DNA from: JAHEDT01 sp963825615
GTDB lineage: Bacteria; Desulfobacterota; Desulfuromonadia; Desulfuromonadales; BM103
Length of the DNA stretch: 64,000 bases
Direction of reading: 5' to 3'
NCBI GenBank assembly: GCA_963825615.1
Contig: CAWGTV010000001.1
Coordinates: 930,001 to 994,000, forward strand
Shown here: in pieces, positions 45,202-53,508 of the stretch
How the letters are laid out: each line of letters opens with the position of its first letter
Numbering within the stretch: the first letter of the stretch is position 1
Position numbers and translations under genes: made by a program
The notes under the pieces: model-generated
What the model saw: the letters and a program-made list of their open reading frames with translations, nothing else
The model's database searches: none
What the model was told of the DNA's origin: nothing

Positions 45202-46437
45202 ATGGCACGCATCAACGACAACTACCTGAAACTCAAAGCAGGCTATCTTTTCCCCGAAATCGGTCGCCGGGTCCGGGAGTTTTCCGCCGCCAACCCGACC
45301 GCCAAGGTCATCCGCCTCGGTATCGGCGACGTCACCAGACCCCTCGCACCGACGGTGCTCAAAGCCTTCCATGATGCCGTCGACGACCTCGGCACCAGCG
45401 AGCACTTCGCCGGCTACGGCCCCGAGCAGGGCTACGAGTGGCTCTCCCAGGTGATCATCGAACAGAGCTACAAGCCTCTCGGCGTGAACCTCAAGACCTC
45501 CGAGATGTTCATCTCCGACGGCTCCAAGTGCGATTGCGCCAACATTCTCGACATCTTCGCTCTCGACAACGTGGTCGCCATCGGCGACCCGGTCTACCCG
45601 GTCTACAACGACACCAACGTCATGATCGGCCGCACCGGCGAAGCCGACGCCAAGGGCTACTACCAGGGGATCGTCTACATGCCGTGCACCGAGGACAACG
45701 GTTTCGTTCCGGCGCTACCGAAGGAGAAGGTCGACATCATCTACCTCTGCTCGCCGAACAACCCCACCGGCACCGTCGCCACCAGGGAGCAGCTCAAGAG
45801 CTGGGTCGACTACGCCAACACCAACGACGCCATCATCTTCTTCGACGCCGCCTACGAGGCGTTCATCACCACCCCGGGTGTCCCCCACTCGATCTACGAG
45901 ATCGACAGCGCCCGCAGTTGCGCCATCGAGTTCCGCTCCTTCTCCAAGACCGCCGGCTTCACCGGCGTGCGCTGCGGCCTGGTGGTTGTCCCAGAGGAGC
46001 TGATGGGAACCACGTCAGCGGGTGAGAAATACAGCCTCAACAAGCTCTGGAACCGTCGCACCACCACCAAGTTCAACGGCGCCTCCTACCCGGTGCAGAA
46101 GGCCGCCGCCGCGGTCTACTCCGCGCAGGGTTGGCGGGAGACCAAAGCGATCATCGACTACTACATGGACAACGCCCGCATCATCCGCGAGGGGCTCACG
46201 ACCGCCGGCATCACCTGCTTCGGCGGCGTCGACGCACCCTACATCTGGCTGAAGACTCCCGGTGGGTTGTCCAGCTGGGACTTCTTCGACAAACTGCTCG
46301 GCGAGTGCCATGTGGTTGGCACCCCTGGTTCTGGCTTCGGGCCTTCCGGTGAAGGTTACTTCCGACTCAGCGCTTTCGGCGACAAGGAGAAGGTCATCGA
46401 GGCGGTGGAGAGGATCAAGCAGAAGTGGGGGAAATAA
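45202..46437 (+). CDS. dapL: LL-diaminopimelate aminotransferase
   Basis: PLP enzyme that converts tetrahydrodipicolinate directly to LL-diaminopimelate, bypassing DapC/D/E. 411 residues starting MARINDNYLKLKAGYLFPEI. Signatures are RLGIGDVTRPLAPTVLKAFH, FISDGSKCDCANILDIFA, IYLCSPNNPTGTVATREQLK, and the PLP lysine in FRSFSKTAGFTGVRCGLVVV. It is the last gene of the arginine/lysine run and is followed directly by a strong terminator at 46449-46475. Confidence 0.97.
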   Translation: MARINDNYLKLKAGYLFPEIGRRVREFSAANPTAKVIRLGIGDVTRPLAPTVLKAFHDAVDDLGTSEHFAGYGPEQGYEWLSQVIIEQSYKPLGVNLKTSEMFISDGSKCDCANILDIFALDNVVAIGDPVYPVYNDTNVMIGRTGEADAKGYYQGIVYMPCTEDNGFVPALPKEKVDIIYLCSPNNPTGTVATREQLKSWVDYANTNDAIIFFDAAYEAFITTPGVPHSIYEIDSARSCAIEFRSFSKTAGFTGVRCGLVVVPEELMGTTSAGEKYSLNKLWNRRTTTKFNGASYPVQKAAAAVYSAQGWRETKAIIDYYMDNARIIREGLTTAGITCFGGVDAPYIWLKTPGGLSSWDFFDKLLGECHVVGTPGSGFGPSGEGYFRLSAFGDKEKVIEAVERIKQKWGK

Positions 46438-46448
46438 GATGACGCAAG

Positions 46449-46475
46449 GGCGGCCGACTGGGCCGCCTTTTTTAT
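46449..46475 (+). terminator. Intrinsic terminator after dapL
   Basis: GGCGGCC (46449-46455) pairs with GGCCGCC (46461-46467), loop GACTG, followed by six T residues. It closes the long arg-dap transcript and marks the edge of the AT-rich accessory region. Confidence 0.92.
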
Positions 46476-46631
46476 TTGGCGCCGATCGCTTTCTGTGTTG
46501 ATTTTCTAGTACACGAAATATATCTAACGGCAGAGACATACCTTTAGTTTTGCATTAGTCAGAATCAGTAGGAATTGCTCTTTCGGCCCAAAACATATCC
46601 GTGGATCAATCCTGGAAGAGATGTGAGACTT

Positions 46632-46660
46632 TTGTGAGAGTAGCGTGCTACGGTTATACA
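46632..46660 (+). promoter_or_regulatory. Promoter for the small zinc-finger gene
   Basis: TTGTGA (46632-46637), 17-base spacer, TATACA (46655-46660), about 26 bases before the ATG at 46687. Confidence 0.45.
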
Positions 46661-46686
46661 TAATTGGCAATTCTTAAATATCAGGG

Positions 46687-46893
46687 ATGCAATTGTTAAC
46701 TATTCAGAGGAAACAATCTTGTCCAATTTGTAATGGCTATACTGTGGAGAGAGTACGCCGTAGCCCTTGGATGAAACTTTTTTTAAAATCAAGGTTGTTC
46801 GAGTGTCAAGAATGCCATGGATATTTTTTCAAGTGGTCTATTTTATATTTAGAAATGACAAAATTTATTGATAACGCTCAATCTATACTGTGA
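46687..46893 (+). CDS. Small zinc-finger-like protein (68 aa)
   Basis: The protein has KQSCPICNGYTVERVRRSPW and LFECQECHGYFFKW, two CxxC pairs typical of a small zinc ribbon, with a basic middle part. Many genomes encode similar short proteins whose role is unknown. The gene is AT-rich like its surroundings and has a plausible promoter at 46632-46660. The ribosome site is weak (ATCAGGG). Confidence 0.55.
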   Translation: MQLLTIQRKQSCPICNGYTVERVRRSPWMKLFLKSRLFECQECHGYFFKWSILYLEMTKFIDNAQSIL

Positions 46894-47013
46894 CTTTAAA
46901 CTATGGGAATTCCCATACGTCGCGACTGTCAGGATACATTGAAGATTCCACCCAGATTCTTGAATTGCAAGGTTAGTAAAAATTTAGCATTTTGGCTAAT
47001 CTGAGCACACTGT

Positions 47014-47042
47014 TTGTGGATGAAACGTGTTCCTGAATAATT
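47014..47042 (+). promoter_or_regulatory. Promoter for the orphan small RNA candidate
   Basis: TTGTGG (47014-47019), a 17-base spacer and ATAATT (47037-47042). The expected start, about 47049, coincides with the first base of the long-range stem described in the next entry. Confidence 0.4.
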
Positions 47043-47047
47043 AGATT

Positions 47048-47147
47048 GAGCCGTAGATAATCAGACGGTTTAATCCTTGTGGCCAAGTATGACGGCTCAA
47101 CTGCATGGCAAGAGGCCGGGTTTCAAGAACCCGGCCTCTTTGTTTTA
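47048..47147 (+). ncRNA. Candidate small structured RNA with intrinsic terminator
   Basis: No convincing reading frame lies here. GAGCCGT (47048-47054) can pair with ACGGCTC (47092-47098), closing a domain that contains a small CTTG...CAAG hairpin. Twelve bases later comes a 12-base-pair terminator stem (see 47111-47147). A promoter-like pair sits at the correct distance upstream. Taken together this looks like an independent RNA of about 100 nucleotides. It does not match a riboswitch or housekeeping RNA I recognise, and an RNA with no flanking gene dependence fits a trans-acting sRNA. Expression is unproven. Confidence 0.45.
47111..47147 (+). terminator. Strong intrinsic terminator
   Basis: AGAGGCCGGGTT (47111-47122) pairs perfectly with AACCCGGCCTCT (47128-47139) over a 5-base loop and is followed by TTTGTTTT. 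The nearest upstream protein gene ends 218 bases before it. Confidence 0.92.
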
Positions 47148-47260
47148 TAAGTCATGACTTGTGAAACAAGTTGCCATAATGACCATAATTCAAATCAATC
47201 TGAAACTTACTGTCGAGCGCGTGGTCGAGTTTGAGTAAGTACAAATAATGATCGCTTTCG

Positions 47261-47521
47261 TTACAGCAAATCATTCAGACTCAGCGCCAAGGGGACCTCT
47301 TTCTCCTTATACATAATCGGCTTATAACTCAGGGGCGCCAATTTTCCTTGTGCCTTCAGCTCCTCATAGAGTCCTGCCGCTAACAGTTCCACGTTTTGAT
47401 CAAGGTGCGACAGGTCATTATCAATCAAACCCTCCATTAATTTTAACGTTCCAGTCGGACCCAAGTACCGCATGTCGTTCATTACCATCTTGTTCAGTAG
47501 TTGTCTCTCCTTCGTGGACAT
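47261..47521 (-). CDS. Hypothetical protein (86 aa)
   Basis: Not recognised. From the start at 47521 (MSTKERQLLNKMVMNDMRYL) it continues with GPTGTLKLMEGLIDNDLSHL and ends in EKEVPLALSLNDLL. It looks soluble and mostly helical. GGAGAGGATCAAAGTA precedes the chosen ATG; the frame is open six codons further upstream. It lies alone between the small RNA candidate and tRNA-Arg. Confidence 0.55.
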   Translation of the reverse strand: MSTKERQLLNKMVMNDMRYLGPTGTLKLMEGLIDNDLSHLDQNVELLAAGLYEELKAQGKLAPLSYKPIMYKEKEVPLALSLNDLL

Positions 47522-47825
47522 TACTTTGATCCTCTCCAACTATTCACGAAAAGCTAATGTAGAGAATTGTTCAATGCTATATGTGTAATTAAAAAAGCAC
47601 CCCTATTCTGCGGATGCCTTCGATCATATTGCAGTGTTCCTTATGAATCTCGGATACCGACACAAATAGGTCATTTTTAACTATAACCCTTTATAGGCTG
47701 AGGTCAAATGGGAGGGTGTATTATTAATCATCTTGCATAGTATGGAGGATGTGGAATTTGCCGGAATGCGAAATTCTTACTGACCGCAATTTGAGAATGT
47801 ACGGATCCGGAAATTGTAATTTTGA
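47522..47825. other. Spacer between the hypothetical gene and tRNA-Arg
   Basis: About 300 AT-rich bases that hold the upstream region of the minus-strand hypothetical gene and the 3' flank of tRNA-Arg. I see no gene, and no duplicated tRNA end that would mark an integration site. Confidence 0.5.
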
Positions 47826-47902
47826 TGGCGCGCCCGGTAGGAGTCGAACCCACAACCCCCAGATCCGAAGTCTGGTGCTCTATCCAGTTGAGCTACGGGC
47901 GC
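47826..47902 (-). tRNA. tRNA-Arg (anticodon UCG)
   Basis: On the minus strand the 77-base sequence folds as a canonical cloverleaf: acceptor GCGCCCG/CGGGCGC, D-arm GCTC...GAGC, anticodon stem CCAGA/TCTGG with loop CTTCGGA, variable loop of five, T-arm GTGGG-TTCGACT-CCTAC, discriminator G and an encoded CCA. U33 followed by UCG reads CGA arginine codons. A promoter lies at 47917-47946. Confidence 0.95.
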
Positions 47903-47916
47903 AATGGAATTTTGAC

Positions 47917-47946
47917 ATTCTATCAGATGGTGTCGCTATCAGACAA
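47917..47946 (-). promoter_or_regulatory. Promoter of tRNA-Arg
   Basis: On the minus strand TTGTCT (47946-47941) and TAGAAT (47922-47917) are separated by 18 bases. They place the transcription start about 8 bases before the mature tRNA 5' end. Confidence 0.5.
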
Positions 47947-48117
47947 AGCGCGCCCAGAAATGATAAAGCCACCAATGAAAATCAGGCGACCAAAATTGCC
48001 ATTAATGGGGCGTCCTCAAAAACGCTATCAATAACACGCCAGTTTTTGTCTCATCAATCTTGGTTTATAGGCATATCCGAGTCAAGACGAAACACTCTCC
48101 TTGGACTTGAATGGTTA

Positions 48118-49170
48118 TCAAACCCTCAAGTCTCCATAAATTTCGGCAAACTTTCCGCGACATTTTCGGAAAACCTCCAGCACCTCTGGGTCAAAATGTT
48201 CTGGCGATGTACGATCGGTTCCCTCCAGAATAATTGTGCAACTCTCCTCATGGTTAAACGCCTTCTTGTATGATCGTTCGCTTCTGAGTGCGTCATACTG
48301 GTCACAGATATTCATGATACGCGCTGTGAGAGGTATTTCTTCACCCTTCAAACCATGCGGGTAGCCTTTTCCGTCCCAGCGCTCATGGTGGTGTTTGGCA
48401 ATTTCCACTGCCATCTGCAGATACGGAGAATTTGAACCTGCTAGAATCTTTGCACCGACGGTTGTATGTGTCTTCATAATTTGCCATTCTGAAGCATTCA
48501 GCGGGCCCGGTTTTTGGTGGATAGAATCAGGAATGGCCACCTTGCCGATATCATGCATCGGCGAGGCATAAAAGATGCTCTCAACAAACGCACTGCCCAA
48601 GTTACAGGCTTCAGCAATCTCCTTAGTGAAATGACTGATCCGATGAATATGGGCACCGGTGTATTCATCTTTGAATTCCGAAGCCAGAACAAGCCGGTGG
48701 ATGGTGTCTATATAGCCCTCCCGTAACCACTGGGTCCGCTCTGCAACCTGCTGCTCCAAAAGCTGTTTGTGCTCTACCAGAAAATCATGAAACTCCTTGT
48801 TGCGGAGATTGTTCCTGAGCCTCAAAGCCAGTTCCTCTTTATCGATTGGCTTGATCAGGAAATCATCTGCCCCATTGGCTATACCAGCCAGTCGATCTTT
48901 CCGGGAGTCGAGGGCAGTGATTATAATGACAGGGATATGGGCCGTGTCCTTATCGCTTTTCAGCTTCACCGTGGCTTCAAGACCATCCATTTCCGGCATT
49001 ATCACATCCATCAGTATGCAGTCAGGAGATTCAGTGTGGGCAAGCTCAATGGCCTCGCGACCGTTTCTGGCCTTAACAGAGACATACCCCATATCTTTGC
49101 ACAATTGTTCCAGCACCACGATGTTAAACAACTGATCATCGGCAATGAGAATTTTTTTTAATTTGGGCAT
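48118..49170 (-). CDS. Response regulator with HD-GYP domain (c-di-GMP phosphodiesterase)
   Basis: 350 residues. REC domain at 1-125 (KKILIADDQLFNIVVLEQLC, phospho-acceptor in ILMDVIMPEMDGLEATVKLK, then PVIIITALDS and FLIKPIDKEEL), a helical linker, and HD-GYP at about 150-345. That domain has IDTIHRLVLASEFKDEYTGA, MHDIGKVAIPDSIHQKPGPL and the defining HHHERWDGKGYPHGL. The metal and signature residues are all present, so it probably hydrolyses c-di-GMP when phosphorylated. No kinase gene is adjacent. The AT content is higher than in the core genome part of the window. Confidence 0.94.
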   Translation of the reverse strand: MPKLKKILIADDQLFNIVVLEQLCKDMGYVSVKARNGREAIELAHTESPDCILMDVIMPEMDGLEATVKLKSDKDTAHIPVIIITALDSRKDRLAGIANGADDFLIKPIDKEELALRLRNNLRNKEFHDFLVEHKQLLEQQVAERTQWLREGYIDTIHRLVLASEFKDEYTGAHIHRISHFTKEIAEACNLGSAFVESIFYASPMHDIGKVAIPDSIHQKPGPLNASEWQIMKTHTTVGAKILAGSNSPYLQMAVEIAKHHHERWDGKGYPHGLKGEEIPLTARIMNICDQYDALRSERSYKKAFNHEESCTIILEGTDRTSPEHFDPEVLEVFRKCRGKFAEIYGDLRV

Positions 49171-49718
49171 ATATTTCTCTTTGATAACGGTAAATTGACT
49201 TTGTGGGACTATCCATTAAATATTTCATACAGTAAGGAGAACCCTTATTTAACCTGAAACCACAGAAGCAATTCGTAACCCCTATTTTTGTAAATAACTC
49301 TTAATCTAACAACCTAAAACCCCCAGTTCTAAGACTGGTGTCAAAAACGCCACAACTCCCCAATGGCAACAAAATATTACAAACCCATATAAATAACTAA
49401 TTTCACTCTAGCGAAATAAAATCAGGCGGTCAAATTTAGTGAGTTTACTGTTTTTCTTACTATTGCTCAAAAACTGAAATTTTGGGCCATTTTGTGAATT
49501 CTTACAACCCGCCAATCTTACTCCCTCCAAACAATGTAATAGGAAGTAGTTAGAATAAGTCCCTTTGCTGTCGTTTCTTAAATATAAAACCGCCCCTTTA
49601 CTGAGGCGGTTCTTATTCAGTGAACTGAATGCTTTAATTATTGAGCCCTGCACAATTTCTGGGGGCAAAAGGTCTTGATACCATGAGGGAAAGACACTAT
49701 TGCTTACCTCAAATCAAC
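49171..49718. other. AT-rich intergenic region with one hairpin
   Basis: About 550 bases between the HD-GYP gene and the 3' end of the glycine-rich protein gene. A hairpin AACCGCC (49588-49594) / GGCGGTT (49605-49611) with T-rich flanks could terminate transcription in either direction, probably that of the minus-strand glycine-rich gene. A short minus-strand open frame at 49408-49668 has no ribosome site and is not convincing. I see nothing else. Confidence 0.5.
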
Positions 49719-50225
49719 TTACTTGTGTGTTTGGTCCTTCTCCCGATCCCGATCCTGATCCTGGGTCTGATCCTTATCCCGGTCCCGATCCCGATCCCGA
49801 TCCCGGTCCCGATCCCGGACCTGATCTAGATCTTGGGATTGAGCCCTTTCATGGGCTTGTTCCATATTGCGATAGCGTTCTAATGATGTCGTCCCATGAC
49901 CGAAGCCACCGGTCATCCCCGGGCTGCCAGGTCCGCCTACGCTGCCGCCGAGGCCGCCGACGCCATCACTGCCGCCGTTGCCACCACCACCGCCGTTGCC
50001 ACCACCACCGCCGTTGCCACCACCACCGCCGTTGCCACCACCACCACCGCCGTTGCCACCACCACCGCCGTTGCCACCCTGGGCGAGCAAAATATAGCCA
50101 TCTACACCTTTTGCGACAGCGTGGTCCTGTTTATAATGTAATTGGCTTCCTGCTAAGACGGGCGTGGCGAAAAGGGTCAAAGCTGCAAACAATACTAAAG
50201 CTTTCGTCATCTTCTCTTGTTTCAT
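49719..50225 (-). CDS. Secreted glycine-rich / Arg-Asp repeat protein
   Basis: 168 residues. A clear signal peptide (MTKALVLFAALTLFATPVLA, cleavage after LA) is preceded by a short basic start. AGGAGGAAACA before the ATG at 50225 sets the start. The mature part begins GSQLHYKQDHAVAKG and then contains about six GGGGGN-type glycine repeats (residues about 48-85). A Gly/Ser/Pro linker (GGLGGSVGGPGSPGMTGGFG) follows, and then a charged tail RDRDRDRDRDRDRDKD (about 135-150) with DQDRDREKD. Such composition suggests an extracellular flexible or matrix-associated protein, possibly cation-binding; no family is recognised. The DNA under both repeats is tandem 6- and 18-base units. It sits next to the sigma-factor operon on the same strand. 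Confidence 0.75.
   Translation of the reverse strand: MKQEKMTKALVLFAALTLFATPVLAGSQLHYKQDHAVAKGVDGYILLAQGGNGGGGGNGGGGGGNGGGGGNGGGGGNGGGGGNGGSDGVGGLGGSVGGPGSPGMTGGFGHGTTSLERYRNMEQAHERAQSQDLDQVRDRDRDRDRDRDRDKDQTQDQDRDREKDQTHK
49740..50090. repeat. Coding tandem repeats (CCCGAT-type and GCCGTTGCCACCACCACC-type)
   Basis: A degenerate hexanucleotide array (CCCGAT/CCCGGT/CCTGAT, about 49740-49830) encodes the Arg-Asp tail. An array of 18-21-base units containing GCCGTTGCCACCACCACC (about 49970-50088) encodes the glycine block of the minus-strand gene. Repeat number is expected to vary by slippage without changing the frame. Confidence 0.8.
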
Positions 50226-50815
50226 TGTTTCCTCCTGACATAAATTTTTGGGGCAAGCACGATAGCGAACCATTCCACATATCGAATTGCCAGCTATTGT
50301 TATTGTCTATAACGTTCTACCCTTCAAAAAGGTTTACATGTATTCATTTGAATTTTTCAAGAGAGCATAAAGGCAAGAACTTGTCACAATGGAAACGAGC
50401 TTGGGGAAACAACAGGGGTAAGCTACGACAGAAGAGACATAAAAAGTATAGAAGAAGTAAAATAACCATCATCAAGAACAAATGCCCTCGATCTCACGGT
50501 CGGGGGCTTTTCCAATAATGCCGTACTTAAATAAATTTATGAGGTATTGTTTGAGATTTGACAGGGGAACGGCTTGGTCACCTACCTCCAGTGAACGAGG
50601 CGATTATTATTTATCTGGCGTTTAGAAACTTATCCTTTCGGTCTATTTCATGAAACTCTATATAGTATTCGAGGATTTTCAAGAAATTGACATACTCTCA
50701 AAACTCTGATGCATTGAGTAGCGATAAAAACTGACAGCTATTTTAAAAACAGTTCTCAGGTCAAGAATGGCTGGGAGGTCTGAATTTGAAACAGCAGTCT
50801 CAAATTCTGAATTCA
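50226..50815. other. Intergenic region with terminator-like hairpin
   Basis: About 590 AT-rich bases between the DUF3106 gene and the glycine-rich gene. It contains the hairpin GCCCTCGA (50484-50491) / TCGGGGGC (50500-50507) followed by TTTT on the plus strand and a T-rich ATTTGTTCTT on the minus strand. It may end the sigma-factor operon. I see no convincing gene and no clear promoter for the glycine-rich gene. Confidence 0.5.
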
Positions 50816-51437
<622 letters not shown>

Positions 51438-51457
<20 letters not shown>

Positions 51458-51704
51458 TTTTTGACTCCAGTATTTTCATGTCCGCAATTTCCAAAGGGTT
51501 GATCCACTCTCCACTAGGCGTTTCCCATTCCATGAGGAACTCCAATAGCTCTTTAGAGGGTGATTGGTCGGGTCTTTCCCAAGCCAGATCGATGTTCTTC
51601 GTAGACACTTCTCGCATATCTCTATCGGGAGGTTCCTCCGCTGCGGCAAATGTGCCTCCCAAAAGAGTGATGAGCAGGATGGTGATCAAGTATTCACTCT
51701 GCAT
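51438..51704 (-). CDS. Small secreted protein of the sigma/DUF3106 operon
   Basis: About 88 residues from the start at 51704 (MQSEYLITILLITLLGGTFA, a signal peptide ending in AAA-EE). The mature part is short and acidic, including PDRDMREVSTKNIDLAWERP, LLEFLMEWETPSGEWINPLE and ADMKILESKNEMSEK. It overlaps the DUF3619 gene upstream (11 bases) and the DUF3106 gene downstream (20 bases), so all are translated from one message. The family is not recognised by name. Similar third genes are found in sigma-DUF3619-DUF3106 operons. Confidence 0.7.
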
Positions 51705-52053
51705 GTCTGCCGTCCGCGGAAAGCCAGTAGTAAAAATACAGGTCACGATAGAATTCAAGGCCTAAACTGTCAGAGATAATCTCTATATCAGCAGTCAGGG
51801 CTGCTTCGTTGACGGACTGTGGTTTGTTTTCGAACACTGGAAACAGCAGAAGAATGAGCACCGCACTTGCTATTAGTCCCCCGGCTGGCCAGATGACCCA
51901 TTGAAGTCGCATCTTGGCTCCAGTTCCTATGGCTTTGTTGCGCGCCTGGTTCAGCCTGGACATTGCCGAGGCATCAAGACTTTCGGCCGCGTCATCAAGA
52001 GTTCTTCTTACACTTTCGATAAATTTCTGTTCACGATCTGGATGCGAGTTCAT
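51694..52053 (-). CDS. DUF3619-like membrane protein, putative anti-sigma partner
   Basis: 119 residues from MNSHPDREQKFIESVRRTLD. The cytoplasmic N-terminal part ESLDASAMSRLNQARNKAIG resembles DUF3619, and it is followed by one membrane helix (WVIWPAGGLIASAVLILLLF) and a short outer part ending SADGRHAE. A single-pass protein encoded directly after a sigma factor, overlapping its stop, has the layout of an anti-sigma factor, but that is inference; no zinc anti-sigma motif is present. Confidence 0.72.
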   Translation of the reverse strand: MNSHPDREQKFIESVRRTLDDAAESLDASAMSRLNQARNKAIGTGAKMRLQWVIWPAGGLIASAVLILLLFPVFENKPQSVNEAALTADIEIISDSLGLEFYRDLYFYYWLSADGRHAE

Positions 52054-52622
52054 GGCCAATGGTCCTCCAACTCAACGCGCAGTGTGTGTAGAGCTCGAAA
52101 ATATTGCGTTTTTACAGTTCCCTCGGAGCAGTTCATCGCAATTGCAGTTTCTGAAACGCTCAAACCCTCCCATGCTCGGAGTAAGAAAGTCTGTTGTTGG
52201 CGCAAGGGCAAGGTCCGTAGAGTTGCATCTAAGGCTATCATCGCTTCGTCGCGGAGCAAAATCCCGGCGGGGTCATTGGATTCAGGAGCGGGAAGATTAT
52301 TGATCGGGTCAAAACTTGCGCCTTCATCATCAGGCTCTGAACTCCCCCAGAACTGCCAGCGACGACGGACAGTCTGGCGGCGGTACCAGTCCCGTATCCT
52401 ATTTTGCAGAATACGGTAGAATAAAGGCTTCAACTCTTCGACAGGCTTATTACGATACTTTCTGACCAGACCGAGCATTGCGTCCTGAACGATATCGAAT
52501 GCTTCATCATGGAAGCCGGTTGCCACCCTAGCCATTAGCAGAGCTCTTCGCTCAACCGTTTTTAAAAACTCGTCCCAAGCCTGACTTGTTTCCAGAGGCA
52601 ACTTATTCATATTATATATCAT
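52050..52622 (-). CDS. ECF-type RNA polymerase sigma factor
   Basis: 190 residues. Sigma region 2 is around DEAFDIVQDAMLGLVRKYRN, with LFYRILQNRIRDWYRRQTVR in the 2.3/2.4 part. A linker follows, then region 4 with LRTLPLRQQQTFLLRAWEGL and SVSETAIAMNCSEGTVKTQY, the helix-turn-helix that reads the -35 element. It starts at 52622 or at the second Met, 52610; neither has a clear ribosome site. It is the first gene of the four-gene operon with the DUF3619, secreted and DUF3106 proteins. The 16S-like housekeeping sigma is a different family. Confidence 0.9.
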   Translation of the reverse strand: MIYNMNKLPLETSQAWDEFLKTVERRALLMARVATGFHDEAFDIVQDAMLGLVRKYRNKPVEELKPLFYRILQNRIRDWYRRQTVRRRWQFWGSSEPDDEGASFDPINNLPAPESNDPAGILLRDEAMIALDATLRTLPLRQQQTFLLRAWEGLSVSETAIAMNCSEGTVKTQYFRALHTLRVELEDHWP

Positions 52623-52753
52623 GACATGTTTTTCATGAGTGTCTTTATGTTTTTAAAGAGCTTCAAAAAGCCTGTTAATGATTAGCTATTCCTCCTGGAA
52701 AACAGTCAGGACGATGGTTCCATTGAGGCAAAATCGATCTCGTCCCGGACTCC

Positions 52754-52972
52754 TCAGCCAAGCATACTGATATAAGTTAGCAGGCTGTCTTCTAACAGGT
52801 TTTCCATTGCGACCACAGTTCTGGTCTCGACCGTGAGTTCTGTCATACCCGTGCCAAGTTCGTCCAGGGTCAAATCTGCATGGGGTGTGGTTGCAACCAT
52901 GGTGTCGATCATTTTGTGGATCTCATCATCAACGATTCCCTCCGCTGCATGATGCAGCAGATGCCATTCCAT
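52754..52972 (-). CDS. Hypothetical small protein (72 aa, weak)
   Basis: Not recognised. The translation (MEWHLLHHAAEGIVDDEIHK through ENLLEDSLLTYISMLG) is acidic and helical without cysteines. There is no convincing ribosome site. It may be real or the relic of a larger gene. Included because the codon pattern looks more gene-like than other frames in this spacer. Confidence 0.3.
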   Translation of the reverse strand: MEWHLLHHAAEGIVDDEIHKMIDTMVATTPHADLTLDELGTGMTELTVETRTVVAMENLLEDSLLTYISMLG

Positions 52973-53508
52973 CCCCGAAAAGAATGATCAATCCTGTCAG
53001 TATACATCTCCTCTTCATGGCAGCCTCTCTCTATATGTTGATGTTACGAGGTTTTTTCACTAGGAAGGAATCCATGAGCTTTGTCTTTAAAAACGCATGG
53101 GCTACGGATTGGTTTACAAGGCCAGTCTCATTTTACGGAGTTTAGAAGAATATTTTTTATACAGATTTCACTCCATATGAACTATACAAGAGGATATAGA
53201 CCATCTTTTTTGACCTTAACTCATAGCTGATGTAAATTGACATATGCATGATATGAGTTGTCTTCCAAGGCTTTTATAAGAAAGATATGTAACAGGCTGA
53301 AAATCCTACTCTGGGTTGACGGACAGAGTTCATGTATTAGGATATTGAGATTTTAAAGTGGTTTCTCTATGAAGATTTAAATCTTTGGTTGGCTGATTGG
53401 TATGTACAATTTCAAACTTTAGGAAACTTTTCCAAATAATAACATTCAAATTTCATTAACAATTATACTTTGGAATGAAATATTCGATTTGATTTTTATG
53501 AGCCTTCT
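52973..53508. other. AT-rich intergenic region upstream of the MinD-like gene
   Basis: About 535 AT-rich bases. A possible -10 TATACT near 53464 precedes the MinD-like gene, without a good -35. I see no gene and no repeat. Confidence 0.4.

Noticed and set aside
47749..48273. 174-codon plus-strand frame over tRNA-Arg
   Set aside because: It reads through the antisense of a complete tRNA gene and the end of the HD-GYP gene.
49700..50518. 272-codon plus-strand frame across the glycine-rich gene
   Set aside because: Its His-Arg-Cys repeats are the other reading of the tandem repeat; the minus-strand frame has a signal peptide and ribosome site.
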